Assembly (NCBI GenBank): GCA_028284905.1
Contig: JANQQU010000002.1
Coordinates: 1 to 64,000 of the forward strand
Reading direction: 5' to 3'
DNA: 64,000 nucleotides
From: Calditrichia bacterium
Lineage (GTDB): Bacteria; Calditrichota; Calditrichia; RBG-13-44-9; J075
Numbering within the stretch: position 1 is the stretch's first letter; each line of letters opens with the position of its first letter. Of this stretch, positions 43,559-52,493 are shown one piece after another. Below the pieces are notes generated by a model, which made no database searches, was not told the DNA's origin, and saw only the letters and a list, made by a program, of their open reading frames with translations. A program made the translations under genes and the position numbers.

Positions 43559-46534
43559 TTAGTAAGACAGCTTAACACCAAAGAAGATTTGACGCGGATT
43601 GCCATACAGCTGGAGACCTAATTCATCCCAGTAAGATTGGCCATTCACGATATTGATCGCCTGGTATTGATTTACCCAGTCTTCACCATGTGCTTCCAGA
43701 TAGCCGTTACGAGTTGCTTCGTTGATGTTGAAGAAGAAACCATCGTCTTCGGCATTACCGGTTGCATTGTATACATTAACAACATTCTTGGTGTTGAACA
43801 GGTTGTTCACACGCATGTATACGGTTGCGCCCAGTTTATTTGTAAGATTAAAGGATTTGTCCAAACGCAGATCGAAAATTTGATTGAACGGCGTGGTGGA
43901 GCTACCAACTTCTTCCAATGCTCTACGGGCACGGGTGTCATTCATATAGTCAACACCAGAGTTGTAAGCATTAGCCTGTCCAACTTCACTCTCAGCAAAG
44001 GTGAACGGGTGACCACTGTTGAAGGTAAAGAGAACATTGGCACCAAAGTTCTGAAGGATGCCGCCGTCGTTGTTACCATAACGATAGTCAAGATTGATTG
44101 AACCGGTATGCGCCTGTGCGAAATCCAGCGGATTTACAACATTCGGACGCGGAGTAGAACGTTCCAGAGCAGCTACGTTAGATGTTCTGGTGGAACCAGT
44201 ACCTTCAGCCTGGCTGAGAGTATAGTTCAACTGTGCCTGGATGCGCTGCACTCTTCTCAAGGTCATGCTGAATTCCAAGCCCTTGGTCGTAGCGAAGTCA
44301 CCATTAACCAAAACGTTAAAAGTTTTGCTAGCAGCACTTACTTTGTCTACCTGAACCTGACCTTTTACATTGCGATAGAAACCAGTCAAGTCAAATGCAG
44401 CAACGGAACTTAATTGCTGACGGAAACCAATCTCGTAAGAAGTGGTTCTTACCGGATCCAAACCATAACCACTCGGGTTCTGGAATGAGAAACCAGCGCC
44501 GATATATTCGAAATTGTAGCGTGCGCTACCGGAGAACATTGCTTCCAGTTCCGGCATCTGGATGAACTTACCATACTGCATGTAGAAATTCGTCCGTTCG
44601 CTTACCGGGAAGGAGAAGCCCAAACGGGGGCTTACTTGCTGGAATACATCCTGCTCAATCCAGGATTCCTGGGAAATGGTATTGGTATTCGCATCGATTA
44701 CCAAGTTGTCCAGATCCAGTCTTTCACCTTGCGGATCGAAATAGTCAAAACGCAGACCAGCGTTGATGATCAAGTCATTGTATTCAATTTTGTCTTGCAG
44801 ATAGAACGAAGAGAATACCGGATTCTTCGGTGCGTCTGCAGTCTGAATACCATCACCTGTAAATGCATCATCATTAGCTTCGTTGCCATAAATGTCAAAG
44901 CCATAGTTGTTCGGCTGTGCATTGGAAATCCAAGAAGTAACCGGTACGTCTTCGATATTAGCAACATTAAATACATCCAGCTGATTCATAGCAGCAGGCT
45001 GTACAGCGAATCTTCTCAGTGTATAACGACGGAAGTCACCACCAATTTTCAATTCGTGATGGCGGCCGGCCTGAGTTACGAAATTCAGGGCACCAGAAAT
45101 ATAGTTCTGCTTTTGATGGACAAAACCATTTCTGGGATCGCCATTACGGGCGAAATTCCAACCGTTGAAACGATAGTTGGCTCTCGGTCTCCATGCATCA
45201 CGGTATGTAACCGCGCCACCGGTGGCCTGGGAAACTTTCGCACTATCATACCAGCTTTGCCAGTCATTACCGAAATAGCTGTCTTCATCTTCTCTATTAG
45301 AGTTGAACATACTAAAAGTACCTTCAAGAAAACTCTTCGGATTGAGGACATAAGTCAACTTACTGGAAATCAAGGTATTAGAGAATGCTTGCTCCCAATA
45401 GCGCTCGTTCAATACATCCAACATCGGAGTGTTGTTGCCAACACCAGTGTTGAACTGACGGGTACGGGCACTGTGAGAACCGCTTAAACGAATCTGCAGC
45501 GGCTGAAAATCAAACAGCAATGTACCTTGAGCTGCCCAGAGATCTTCTTCACGATCCGGAGTAAAGCCATCCGGATAATCGTAGGTGGCGAATGTATCAA
45601 TATATGCTGCATTTGCAGGCTGCTCGTCAATCAGGTCTGTCAGTGTAAATGCTTCACTGAAACGCTGAGTACGGTCACCCTGGAATGCATTTTCAGCAGC
45701 AATGAAGAAGCGTACTTTGTTACCGACCAACGGGCCGCTTAAAGTAGCTACTGCATTGTGATGACGGAAGGAATGGGTTCCCAGGAACTCTTCACCTTCA
45801 TCCGCGAACTTGTCAGTCTGGAAGTCCACAGTTGCTTTGAAATCGGAAGAACCGGTTTTCAATTCAGTTCTGATAATACCAGCATTTGCACCACCGAATT
45901 CAGCAGTGTAACCACCAGCGAGAACCTGCAACTCTTCTACAGCTTCCTGAATGATGTAGAGGGATTGGGTGTTGTTCAAGGGGTTAATGGAAGAAGCACC
46001 GTCGATATAGTAGCCAACTTCATCATCACGGCCACCACGGATGTAAATGTTACCATCCTGAACGACAACACTATTCTGAGTCGCAACGAGACTGTTGAAT
46101 CCACGAATCGGAATATTCTCGATGTCTTCAGAAGTTACTAAAGAAACACTCTGAGTCATGTGCTTCTCTACGAGCGGCTTTTCTGCGGTGATAACTACGG
46201 CCTGACCTTCGATCGCAGCTTCCTGCAATGCGAAGTTCACTTCAGTAGTTTTAGCAGCAGAAACACGAACACCCTGAACGAGAACGTCCTGGTATCCGAT
46301 AAAGCTTGCTCTTACGTCATACGTACCAACCGGCACGTTTAGAATAACAAAATAACCGTCTACGTCGGAAGCTGCACCTAAGGTGGTACCGTCAAGGCTG
46401 ACGTTAACGCCCGGCAGAACTTCGCCGCTTGCCTTGTCGCTAATAACACCTACCAGCTTTCCGGAGGACTGGCCAAATACAATAAAAGGAGTAAATGCCA
46501 GTAAGACTGTTAATAACAGTACTTTTTTACTCAT
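43559..46534 (-). CDS. TonB-dependent receptor with carboxypeptidase-like N-terminus, large
   Basis: An outer-membrane receptor of 991 residues. It has a signal peptide (cleavage near FIVFGQ), a carboxypeptidase regulatory-like domain (GVISDKASGEVLPGVNVSLDG), then a plug with IPIRGFNSLVATQNSVVVQ and IYIRGGRDDEVGYYIDGAS, and a large barrel that ends PRQIFFGVKLSY. This is the layout of Bacteroidota/Calditrichota receptors that pair with a secreted partner. The 48-base gap to the next gene and the common strand suggest co-transcription with the sorting-domain protein and the PorV-like gene. I chose the ATG at 46534, which has GGAGACAGAG before it; the longer frame lacks a signal peptide. Confidence 0.93.
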   Translation of the reverse strand: MSKKVLLLTVLLAFTPFIVFGQSSGKLVGVISDKASGEVLPGVNVSLDGTTLGAASDVDGYFVILNVPVGTYDVRASFIGYQDVLVQGVRVSAAKTTEVNFALQEAAIEGQAVVITAEKPLVEKHMTQSVSLVTSEDIENIPIRGFNSLVATQNSVVVQDGNIYIRGGRDDEVGYYIDGASSINPLNNTQSLYIIQEAVEELQVLAGGYTAEFGGANAGIIRTELKTGSSDFKATVDFQTDKFADEGEEFLGTHSFRHHNAVATLSGPLVGNKVRFFIAAENAFQGDRTQRFSEAFTLTDLIDEQPANAAYIDTFATYDYPDGFTPDREEDLWAAQGTLLFDFQPLQIRLSGSHSARTRQFNTGVGNNTPMLDVLNERYWEQAFSNTLISSKLTYVLNPKSFLEGTFSMFNSNREDEDSYFGNDWQSWYDSAKVSQATGGAVTYRDAWRPRANYRFNGWNFARNGDPRNGFVHQKQNYISGALNFVTQAGRHHELKIGGDFRRYTLRRFAVQPAAMNQLDVFNVANIEDVPVTSWISNAQPNNYGFDIYGNEANDDAFTGDGIQTADAPKNPVFSSFYLQDKIEYNDLIINAGLRFDYFDPQGERLDLDNLVIDANTNTISQESWIEQDVFQQVSPRLGFSFPVSERTNFYMQYGKFIQMPELEAMFSGSARYNFEYIGAGFSFQNPSGYGLDPVRTTSYEIGFRQQLSSVAAFDLTGFYRNVKGQVQVDKVSAASKTFNVLVNGDFATTKGLEFSMTLRRVQRIQAQLNYTLSQAEGTGSTRTSNVAALERSTPRPNVVNPLDFAQAHTGSINLDYRYGNNDGGILQNFGANVLFTFNSGHPFTFAESEVGQANAYNSGVDYMNDTRARRALEEVGSSTTPFNQIFDLRLDKSFNLTNKLGATVYMRVNNLFNTKNVVNVYNATGNAEDDGFFFNINEATRNGYLEAHGEDWVNQYQAINIVNGQSYWDELGLQLYGNPRQIFFGVKLSY

Positions 46535-47356
46535 CTCTCTGTCTCCATACGATTTGTAGTAAAACAAAAACAATTAAAAACGAAGTACCCCAAATGAAAA
46601 ACAGGGTTCGACAAGCTTATGTCATACTGACCCTCCTGATTTAGATTAGACTCTGTAATTAATAATTAACCAGTAACTATATTTAGAAGAATACCAATGA
46701 CTTCTTTAAAACCGAATTTGTTTTGCTGATAATAGAGATGACGCTGTCGTCATCAGGAATGACTGATGGATATTTTTTTTATGAAATGCAGAAAAGAGTG
46801 AAACATTTTGAGAAAAGATGGCGTATTGTAACAAGCTAAACATTGCGCTCCTGTTTCGTTTAGTCAAACGTGCCATTTACATACAAAAATCGTGCACATT
46901 TTTTCACATATCCCCATAAACACATCTAAATCAACTACTTAAGTCGCCCCACATTGATTTTGCATCAAATGTGATAATGATCAAATTTTCCCGGTTACTA
47001 GGAAAAAATTTTCCTAGTAGTGGTAATTTTTTTCGGAATCTCGTTGGGGATAAATGGTATGGTGGTCTGTTCAGCAAATTTACTCTAGCGAATTAATTAT
47101 AATAGACTTACAATTATATAAACCATGTTCCTACTAGTAAAATGCGGCATAGTATAAGTGCTTTTCAGTAAAGATGCAAGTGGTTTTATGCTTTTACCGG
47201 GCAAGATGGATGTATCAGCGGTCACAATGCAGCGCTGCGAAGAACTTACTTCAGTTCCGCTACAAAATAAATACTTTCAATTTTTCAGGAGGTAGAAAAC
47301 ATATCAGCGAACATTTGATATTGTAAAAAGTAATGCCGGCAACACAATCGCAGTGA
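46535..47356. other. Long upstream region with palindromes
   Basis: No gene is visible in 822 bases. It contains a strong Shine-Dalgarno before a two-codon frame ATG ACA TAA on the minus strand (46617-46625), a hairpin GATGACG-CTGT-CGTCATC (46737-46754), an imperfect palindrome ACATTGAT...ATCAAATGT (46951-46972) and a near-perfect palindrome ACTAGGAAAA-AA-TTTTCCTAGT (46997-47018). These may control the receptor operon. Confidence 0.5.
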
Positions 47357-48022
47357 TTATGAATCAACAACACGGCCATCAAGCAAGTGAATGATGCGAT
47401 CACTATATTCCGCATTTCTTTCGGAATGGGTCACCTGCACGATGGTTACCCCTTCCCCGTTAAGGGCTGTTAACAGTTCCATGATTTCTTCGCTCTGTTT
47501 GGAATTGAGATTTCCGGTAGGCTCATCGGCAAGAATCAACCGCGGGGAAATAATCAACGCACGAGCAACACCGACCAGTTGCTGCTGCCCGCCGGACAAT
47601 TGATTGGGGAAGAGATCTTTTTTTCCGACCATCTGGAAACGATCGAGCATTTCCGCGACCATCCCCTGCCGCTGGGATTTTTTTATTTTCTTATAAAGGA
47701 GTGGTGTCTCAAGATTTTCCGCGACTGTTAATTCATCAATAAGATGATAGCTCTGAAAAACAAAACCGATAAACTCCCGCTGAAATTCACTGCGCCGTTT
47801 CTCGGACATTTCGTGCACCGGCTCCCCGAGAAAATTGTATGAGCCACCGGAAGGGGCATCCAGCATCCCCATAATATGCAGCAATGTCGATTTCCCGGCG
47901 CCTGACGGCCCCATAATAGTCACAAACTCACCTTCATCGATTTCCAGAGTGACATCCTGCAATACATAATTTTTGGAAATACCTGATTGATAGTAGCGAA
48001 AAATATTGTTCAGCGCGATCAC
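47357..48022 (-). CDS. ABC transporter ATP-binding protein, LolD/MacB type
   Basis: An ATPase of about 221 residues that drives an FtsX-like permease. Walker A GPSGAGKST (38-46), signature LSGGQQQ (142-148) and Walker B LILADE (162-167) followed by PTGNLNS are present. The residues after the signature are LVGVARAL rather than the usual RVAIARAL. I chose the GTG at 48022, eight bases after CAGGA, which gives the usual LolD length; an upstream TTG adds 33 unlikely residues. No permease is adjacent; the two FtsX-type genes at 55447-60305 are possible partners. Confidence 0.88.
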   Translation of the reverse strand: MIALNNIFRYYQSGISKNYVLQDVTLEIDEGEFVTIMGPSGAGKSTLLHIMGMLDAPSGGSYNFLGEPVHEMSEKRRSEFQREFIGFVFQSYHLIDELTVAENLETPLLYKKIKKSQRQGMVAEMLDRFQMVGKKDLFPNQLSGGQQQLVGVARALIISPRLILADEPTGNLNSKQSEEIMELLTALNGEGVTIVQVTHSERNAEYSDRIIHLLDGRVVDS

Positions 48023-48188
48023 GGCAGCAGTCCTGGTTTCGTTTCCGGTTTTTACAGTTAGCTTTTTCTGGCAGCAGCGAATATCACAATAATAAGCATG
48101 ATAAATAGCCGGGCAAAACAAATTTCCGGCAATTTAGAAAATGGTAATGCCGATACTAAAATTATACTCGTTCAATTTAGCTGGTTAA

Positions 48189-48662
48189 TTAGTTGCCTTC
48201 CTTGGTGCAACGAAAATGCATAGCGCTTTTTTCCTCATTTTCCGGAAAGTATAATATCACTGTTCCATTCATGGTAATGCCGCTTTCGGAAAAATTGCCG
48301 GCAAGGGAAACATTTACACCATCAGCATCCTGACCGAGGAATTCATAAAGCGCGTTGCTGACCAAGGTGAGACCATCGGCATTGGAAGTTTGCACGGTAT
48401 AATATTGACCGAGAGAATCCCTCCAGACTTCCGCAGCGAAGCCAGTTACATTCACCCGATTACCGTCACGGCGAATCGAAACGAACACATCCGACTGATG
48501 GCTGGTTTTGCCGGACCAATCACCAACCAGCAGTGTGTCACTAAAGAGTGATGAGGGCGAAGCCGGCGTATCTACCTGTTGCGGCTCTATTCCCCTATCT
48601 GCACAGCTCCAGACGAATAGCAGTAAAACACCGCTGAACAAACATAGTCTCAAATTATCCAT
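48189..48662 (-). CDS. Putative lipoprotein
   Basis: A 157-residue protein with a lipoprotein signal (LLFVWSC, Cys20) and a Ser/Pro linker. The mature part is beta-rich (LVGDWSGKTSHQSDVFVSI) and could be a small lipocalin-like barrel; no family is recognised. A good Shine-Dalgarno (GGAGGTA) precedes the ATG. It is on the strand of the ABC ATPase gene, but whether they form an operon is not clear. Confidence 0.75.
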   Translation of the reverse strand: MDNLRLCLFSGVLLLFVWSCADRGIEPQQVDTPASPSSLFSDTLLVGDWSGKTSHQSDVFVSIRRDGNRVNVTGFAAEVWRDSLGQYYTVQTSNADGLTLVSNALYEFLGQDADGVNVSLAGNFSESGITMNGTVILYFPENEEKSAMHFRCTKEGN

Positions 48663-48696
48663 CTATCTATACCTCCGGGTTTGATAAGATAAATAC

Positions 48697-49204
48697 AAAT
48701 GTCCAATGTTCAATATTCAATAGCCAATGTAAAAGTTTGGAAACTTTACTTGTTTTGTGCTGTTTGGATGCTCTTGGAAAATATGGCTATAAGCTCATTA
48801 GATTCATTAAGTGCTTTTTGAATCTTGCTCGGATCATAAAGCTGCATTTGGCGCACAAATTTTATCCAAACTTTAGTCTCCCTTAATTCTTTTAAACACA
48901 ACTTCATTTTATGGACAAAATCTTTTCTGGATTCAGCAGCTTGTGCCTCACCATAATTTGCTGCAGGTGCTGTACTACTTCTAATTATTTGCCCAACAAC
49001 GTGATGACTTACTCTGTTCGACGGCAATCGATTAGCAATTTTGCATATTAATACGGCAAAATCAATCAACCGATCTTCCAAGTCATATTTTTTTCTCGTA
49101 ATCATTTTTCCCCCTGTTGCTGTTACAAGAATTAAACCTTAAAAACTTTAGTAATTCATCTCCTTACTTTTACATTGGACATTTATTATTCGATATTGGA
49201 TATT
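48697..49204. mobile_element. Inverted-repeat-bounded cassette carrying a four-helix-bundle gene
   Basis: Two 39-base ends (48697-48735 and 49166-49204) match in inverted orientation at 31 of 39 positions, ending inward in CCAATGTAAAAG. They enclose exactly one gene (48746-49105). A related solo end lies at 19748-19780. This suggests a small mobile or formerly mobile unit of 508 bases without its own transposase. Confidence 0.65.
48746..49105 (-). CDS. Four helix bundle protein (23S rRNA IVP / Avd-like)
   Basis: A helical protein of 119 residues. The pattern LEDRLIDFAVLICKIANRLP, then QIIRSSTAPAANYGEAQAAES, then KLCLKELRETKVWIKF is that of the four-helix-bundle family found in 23S rRNA intervening sequences and as the Avd factor of diversity-generating retroelements. 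The family binds nucleic acid, but stand-alone copies have no known role. No reverse transcriptase or rRNA lies nearby. It has a GGGGGA Shine-Dalgarno and is flanked by the inverted repeats described above. Confidence 0.92.
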   Translation of the reverse strand: MITRKKYDLEDRLIDFAVLICKIANRLPSNRVSHHVVGQIIRSSTAPAANYGEAQAAESRKDFVHKMKLCLKELRETKVWIKFVRQMQLYDPSKIQKALNESNELIAIFSKSIQTAQNK

Positions 49205-49259
49205 TCATCTAATTTTTAGAAAATCAGCGAAATTAAAATCTTTATCCACATACCGAATG

Positions 49260-51599
49260 CTAATTTCCCCAATCCTTCCCATACCATTTCCGCAAAACAG
49301 TTTCCGCCGGTTTGCCGTTCGGGGTAAAATCGTTGTCACGCATACCACCGTATTCCAGAAAGCTCGGCCACTTCCACCAAAAGAGTCCCTGGCACCAATC
49401 TTTATCCTCCAATGCCAAAAAGATTGCATTGTAACACCGCGCCTGATCCTCCAGGTTCAAAGATTTTCTACCAGCGACCTCATGAGGCTGTAACCAGGGC
49501 GAGCGGGTGCTGGTAAAACCGATCTCGGTAAAATAGACCGGCTTCTTATACTGTTTTTGGACACTTTCTATTTTTGCGACAACCGCTTTCGCCCCTTCGA
49601 GCAATTCTGCATCGGTCGCGGAAGTGTCTTTTGATAACGGATAATAACTGTTCACCCCAATGTAATCGAGATCTTTCCAGAAGCTGACATTTTCAAACTC
49701 ATCTCCCCAGTTGGCGGCATACGTCAGCGTGCCGCTGTATAAGCCGCGAATCCGGCGAATCAACTGCTGCCAGCGCGCCTCATTTCCCACCGTCGCCTTT
49801 GCCAGTTCCACACCGAGGCAAAGGCTCTCGACCTCATACATCTCGGATAGCAGCGCATAGTGGCGAATCCAGCGATAATAGTAATCGAAAAAAAGATCCC
49901 AGTCGTGCTCATTGGTCATCTCGATATCCCCCGGCCAGCTTCTTCCTAGCCAGATGTGCGGCTTCATCATTACAGCCATATCCAGCGATTTCGCTGCCAG
50001 CGTTGCATGGATAACACTTTCGTCATTTTCCGAACCGGCACCGCGGGAGAAGTTGAGGAACACCGGTTTATTAGGATTGCGCATATAACTAAAGGGTGTA
50101 ATGGAAACGGCATTCACCCCAATGGTATTCAGCTTCGCCAGCGCCTGGTCGGATTTTTTGGAAATATAACCATTGTAAATTCGATATCCTTCATGGGCAT
50201 GGCAGAACCCTTTTTGAAAACCTTCCATCCCCTGAAAGTTTTTCCGGTCATTTTCAATTTGCCGTCGGTATTTATTCGAGAGGCGATCAAGATAATCATA
50301 CCAGCCGGCCTGTAAGCTGGGCCACTCGCTTTCGGCAGGATCCCAGGTGTTATAATTTTCCAGAAAAGCCTCTATTCCCCATTTTTCCATGGCATAGGCA
50401 ATAAATGTTCCGGCCATCGGGGCCATAACCAATTGCGATTCCTGTTTAAACCGATTGTCATCTAGCATATCCGGGAGCAGGCAGGCGTTGCCGGAGAGAT
50501 AGAGCCGGCTCGCCCAATACTCATAGCCTTTCTCCCGCCACTGCTCACTGAGGTAAACGCTCATTCCCACTTCAAGCATCTTGTGTGATGGTTGCCCCAA
50601 TGTTTGATAAAGCAGGACGCGAACATCCTCGCAGAAGTCATTGCCATGAACATCCGGGCGAATGACCGTGTGCACTTCGTTACGGGCAACATTTGCATTG
50701 GTGAAATCAGTATTCCCGATCATCAATCCCTTATCTTCGAAATTAGGATAGACATGGTAATCGATCTTTTCCAGGTTAGCGGTATTTTTCAAGAGGCGAC
50801 GTGCAGCTTGCAGACGCACTTCCTGTTGGTCAGCGATGTTAGACATCTCCCGGGCAGTAAGGAATGATTTATGAAAATGGAAGCGGTAATTGTCGGTATC
50901 CAGCGTTGTAATTGCCTGCGCTTCGAAATCACGATGATTGGCGGGATCAAATTGCCAGCGATCTTGCGCCTCCTGGGAGAAAAAACCAAACACCAGGCAA
51001 CGATCATTTCGGACAATCCGATAGTCGCCGATGCTGTTAAATAAAAAGCGGGGGCTGTTTTCCAAATGATTCAGTAATCGTTCATCGTCGTTGGCGGCGA
51101 GAATGTTAATCGCATAATTGGGGTTATGGGGATTTGGGTAATAGAAAGTCAGCTGATCCTGAGCATCTCCGTATACTTTCTGGTGAAGGTGAATGCCTTT
51201 ATTACTAAATCGTACCGGCAGGCGTTGGTGCAAGTTTTTTAGCAGTCGATTGGAATGAACAGTGCCGATTAAGTAAACCGTTTTTTCGGCCAAATCATCT
51301 ACACGAACTTCCTGATCGCTCTTCAGTTCTACTTGCATCCAGCGCGATTGTTTTTGAAAATTTGTTAAGGTCGTCTTGTATCTCTCCACAAATTCCGAAT
51401 CACTGGCCCCATATACGATCAGCGCCTGTCGGTTCGCCCGAAAGTTGTCGATCAGCTCACTCCTGGTAGGTAAAATTTCTCCGGAGTCGGGATTGGCGGA
51501 AACCGAAAGCCCTGTAGCGGCATAGAAGAGAAGAATACCCCGGCAAAGAAATGACATTGTATTTCGACGCAGATATCTGTTTATCATATAGATTTTCAT
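49260..51599 (-). CDS. GH113-like glycoside hydrolase with peptidase-like N-terminal domain
   Basis: A 779-residue exported protein. Residues about 460-779 form a TIM barrel like glycoside hydrolase family 113 beta-mannanases: GFCHAHEGYRIYNG, GVNAVSITPFSYM, candidate acid/base Glu598 in LGVELA, DYIGVNSYYPLS, and candidate nucleophile Glu692 in FTEIGF. Residues about 260-450 resemble a peptidase MA/gluzincin-like helical domain (KMLEVGMSVYLSEQWREKG), but no HExxH is visible, so it is probably inactive. A signal sequence lies around residues 15-35. The start is uncertain among three ATGs (51599, 51587, 51557), none with a good Shine-Dalgarno. It is likely an envelope enzyme acting on a mannose-type glycan. 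Confidence 0.8.
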   Translation of the reverse strand: MKIYMINRYLRRNTMSFLCRGILLFYAATGLSVSANPDSGEILPTRSELIDNFRANRQALIVYGASDSEFVERYKTTLTNFQKQSRWMQVELKSDQEVRVDDLAEKTVYLIGTVHSNRLLKNLHQRLPVRFSNKGIHLHQKVYGDAQDQLTFYYPNPHNPNYAINILAANDDERLLNHLENSPRFLFNSIGDYRIVRNDRCLVFGFFSQEAQDRWQFDPANHRDFEAQAITTLDTDNYRFHFHKSFLTAREMSNIADQQEVRLQAARRLLKNTANLEKIDYHVYPNFEDKGLMIGNTDFTNANVARNEVHTVIRPDVHGNDFCEDVRVLLYQTLGQPSHKMLEVGMSVYLSEQWREKGYEYWASRLYLSGNACLLPDMLDDNRFKQESQLVMAPMAGTFIAYAMEKWGIEAFLENYNTWDPAESEWPSLQAGWYDYLDRLSNKYRRQIENDRKNFQGMEGFQKGFCHAHEGYRIYNGYISKKSDQALAKLNTIGVNAVSITPFSYMRNPNKPVFLNFSRGAGSENDESVIHATLAAKSLDMAVMMKPHIWLGRSWPGDIEMTNEHDWDLFFDYYYRWIRHYALLSEMYEVESLCLGVELAKATVGNEARWQQLIRRIRGLYSGTLTYAANWGDEFENVSFWKDLDYIGVNSYYPLSKDTSATDAELLEGAKAVVAKIESVQKQYKKPVYFTEIGFTSTRSPWLQPHEVAGRKSLNLEDQARCYNAIFLALEDKDWCQGLFWWKWPSFLEYGGMRDNDFTPNGKPAETVLRKWYGKDWGN

Positions 51600-51674
51600 A
51601 TATTGTTTTCAAAAGTGTGTGCGTTTAAATTGCTTTCAGACGCATCCGCAAAATACCAAGATAAGGGGGTAGAG

Positions 51675-52388
51675 ATGTTAAAAAAGTTATCCATACCACT
51701 AATTGCACTTATTTTAGTCTTCAGCAGTTGCGATTCTGAAAAATTCCTTAATTATAATTTTGATGCAGAGTTGCAGGTGAAGACTGCAACCGTCTCCGGC
51801 AAAATCACCAACACTTTTGACGCCCGGGATGTGCGGGGAGCAGAAGTTCAGATTGGCAGTCAAACCACCTATACCGACAGTCTTGGCAATTTTAAATTAA
51901 CCTATTTACTGACCGAAGACAACCAGGTTGGTGCCCCGGTGGAAATTATTATAAAGGCCCGAAACTACTACGACCTGACCCTTACCCGGGAAATTTTCGA
52001 AAGCGACAATATCGAATTGAATTTAAAGATGATTTATGGTGCCCCAATTATAGAGCAAGTATCACTAGCGAATTATGAAGTGTGTCAGGCAGTGATTCTC
52101 GATTACCAGGGGCCAGATGATATTGTTTCTGTTATCGGGCATTTTGAGTATCGGAATGCCTCCAATACCGTCACTTTAAAGTATGATCAGGCTTTGTTCC
52201 TGAAGGGTTTTTCCTTCGATGGCACCCGGGCGCATTTTCAAGCCTCGGTCCAACGCACCGGTCTCGCCGATGGGGAGCTGGGCGGCCTCTTTTCCGTTAC
52301 TGCGCGGGACAAGGACGGCTTTGAGCACACCCTTATCCACTTCAATGATCCGCGCAGACCAGACAGTTTTCTTTTTGATCCGGACTAG
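51675..52388 (+). CDS. Lipoprotein with carboxypeptidase-regulatory-like domain
   Basis: A lipoprotein of 237 residues with signal LIALILVFSSC (Cys18 from this start). The mature part begins with a carboxypeptidase regulatory-like domain (ATVSGKITNTFDARDVRGAEVQ, YTDSLGNFKLTY) and continues with a beta-rich region. The ATG at 51675 follows AAGGGGG at five bases and starts the signal peptide cleanly; the upstream in-frame ATG at 51603 adds 24 residues. It is divergent from the glycosidase gene with only about 75 bases between starts, so the two may be co-regulated. The function is unknown. Confidence 0.78.
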   Translation: MLKKLSIPLIALILVFSSCDSEKFLNYNFDAELQVKTATVSGKITNTFDARDVRGAEVQIGSQTTYTDSLGNFKLTYLLTEDNQVGAPVEIIIKARNYYDLTLTREIFESDNIELNLKMIYGAPIIEQVSLANYEVCQAVILDYQGPDDIVSVIGHFEYRNASNTVTLKYDQALFLKGFSFDGTRAHFQASVQRTGLADGELGGLFSVTARDKDGFEHTLIHFNDPRRPDSFLFDPD

Positions 52389-52480
52389 GTCAAATTGCCG
52401 ATGGCCAATTGACAGTGGCTCCGAAGGAGTGTACAGTCAACAGTAGCAGGAAGCAGTTTTTTCCTGCCACTGCTACTGCC
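52389..52480. terminator. Tandem hairpins between convergent genes
   Basis: GTCAAATTG...CCAATTGAC (52389-52413) and CAGTAGCAG...CTGCTACTG (52441-52478, containing TTTTTT) give two hairpins between convergent genes. The second looks like a bidirectional terminator. Confidence 0.65.
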
Positions 52481-52493
52481 CATTGCCACTTTT

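Noticed and set aside
44636-45487. 283-residue plus-strand frame
   Set aside because: It is antisense to the large TonB receptor barrel and its composition (Ile/Val/Thr-rich) is a shadow of the receptor's codons.
46951-46973. FNR/CRP-type box TTGAT-N-ATCAA
   Set aside because: The spacing is five bases instead of four and the position is far from any start, so the match is weak.
48746-49105. Diversity-generating retroelement around the Avd-like gene
   Set aside because: No reverse transcriptase, template repeat or variable target was found in the neighbourhood.
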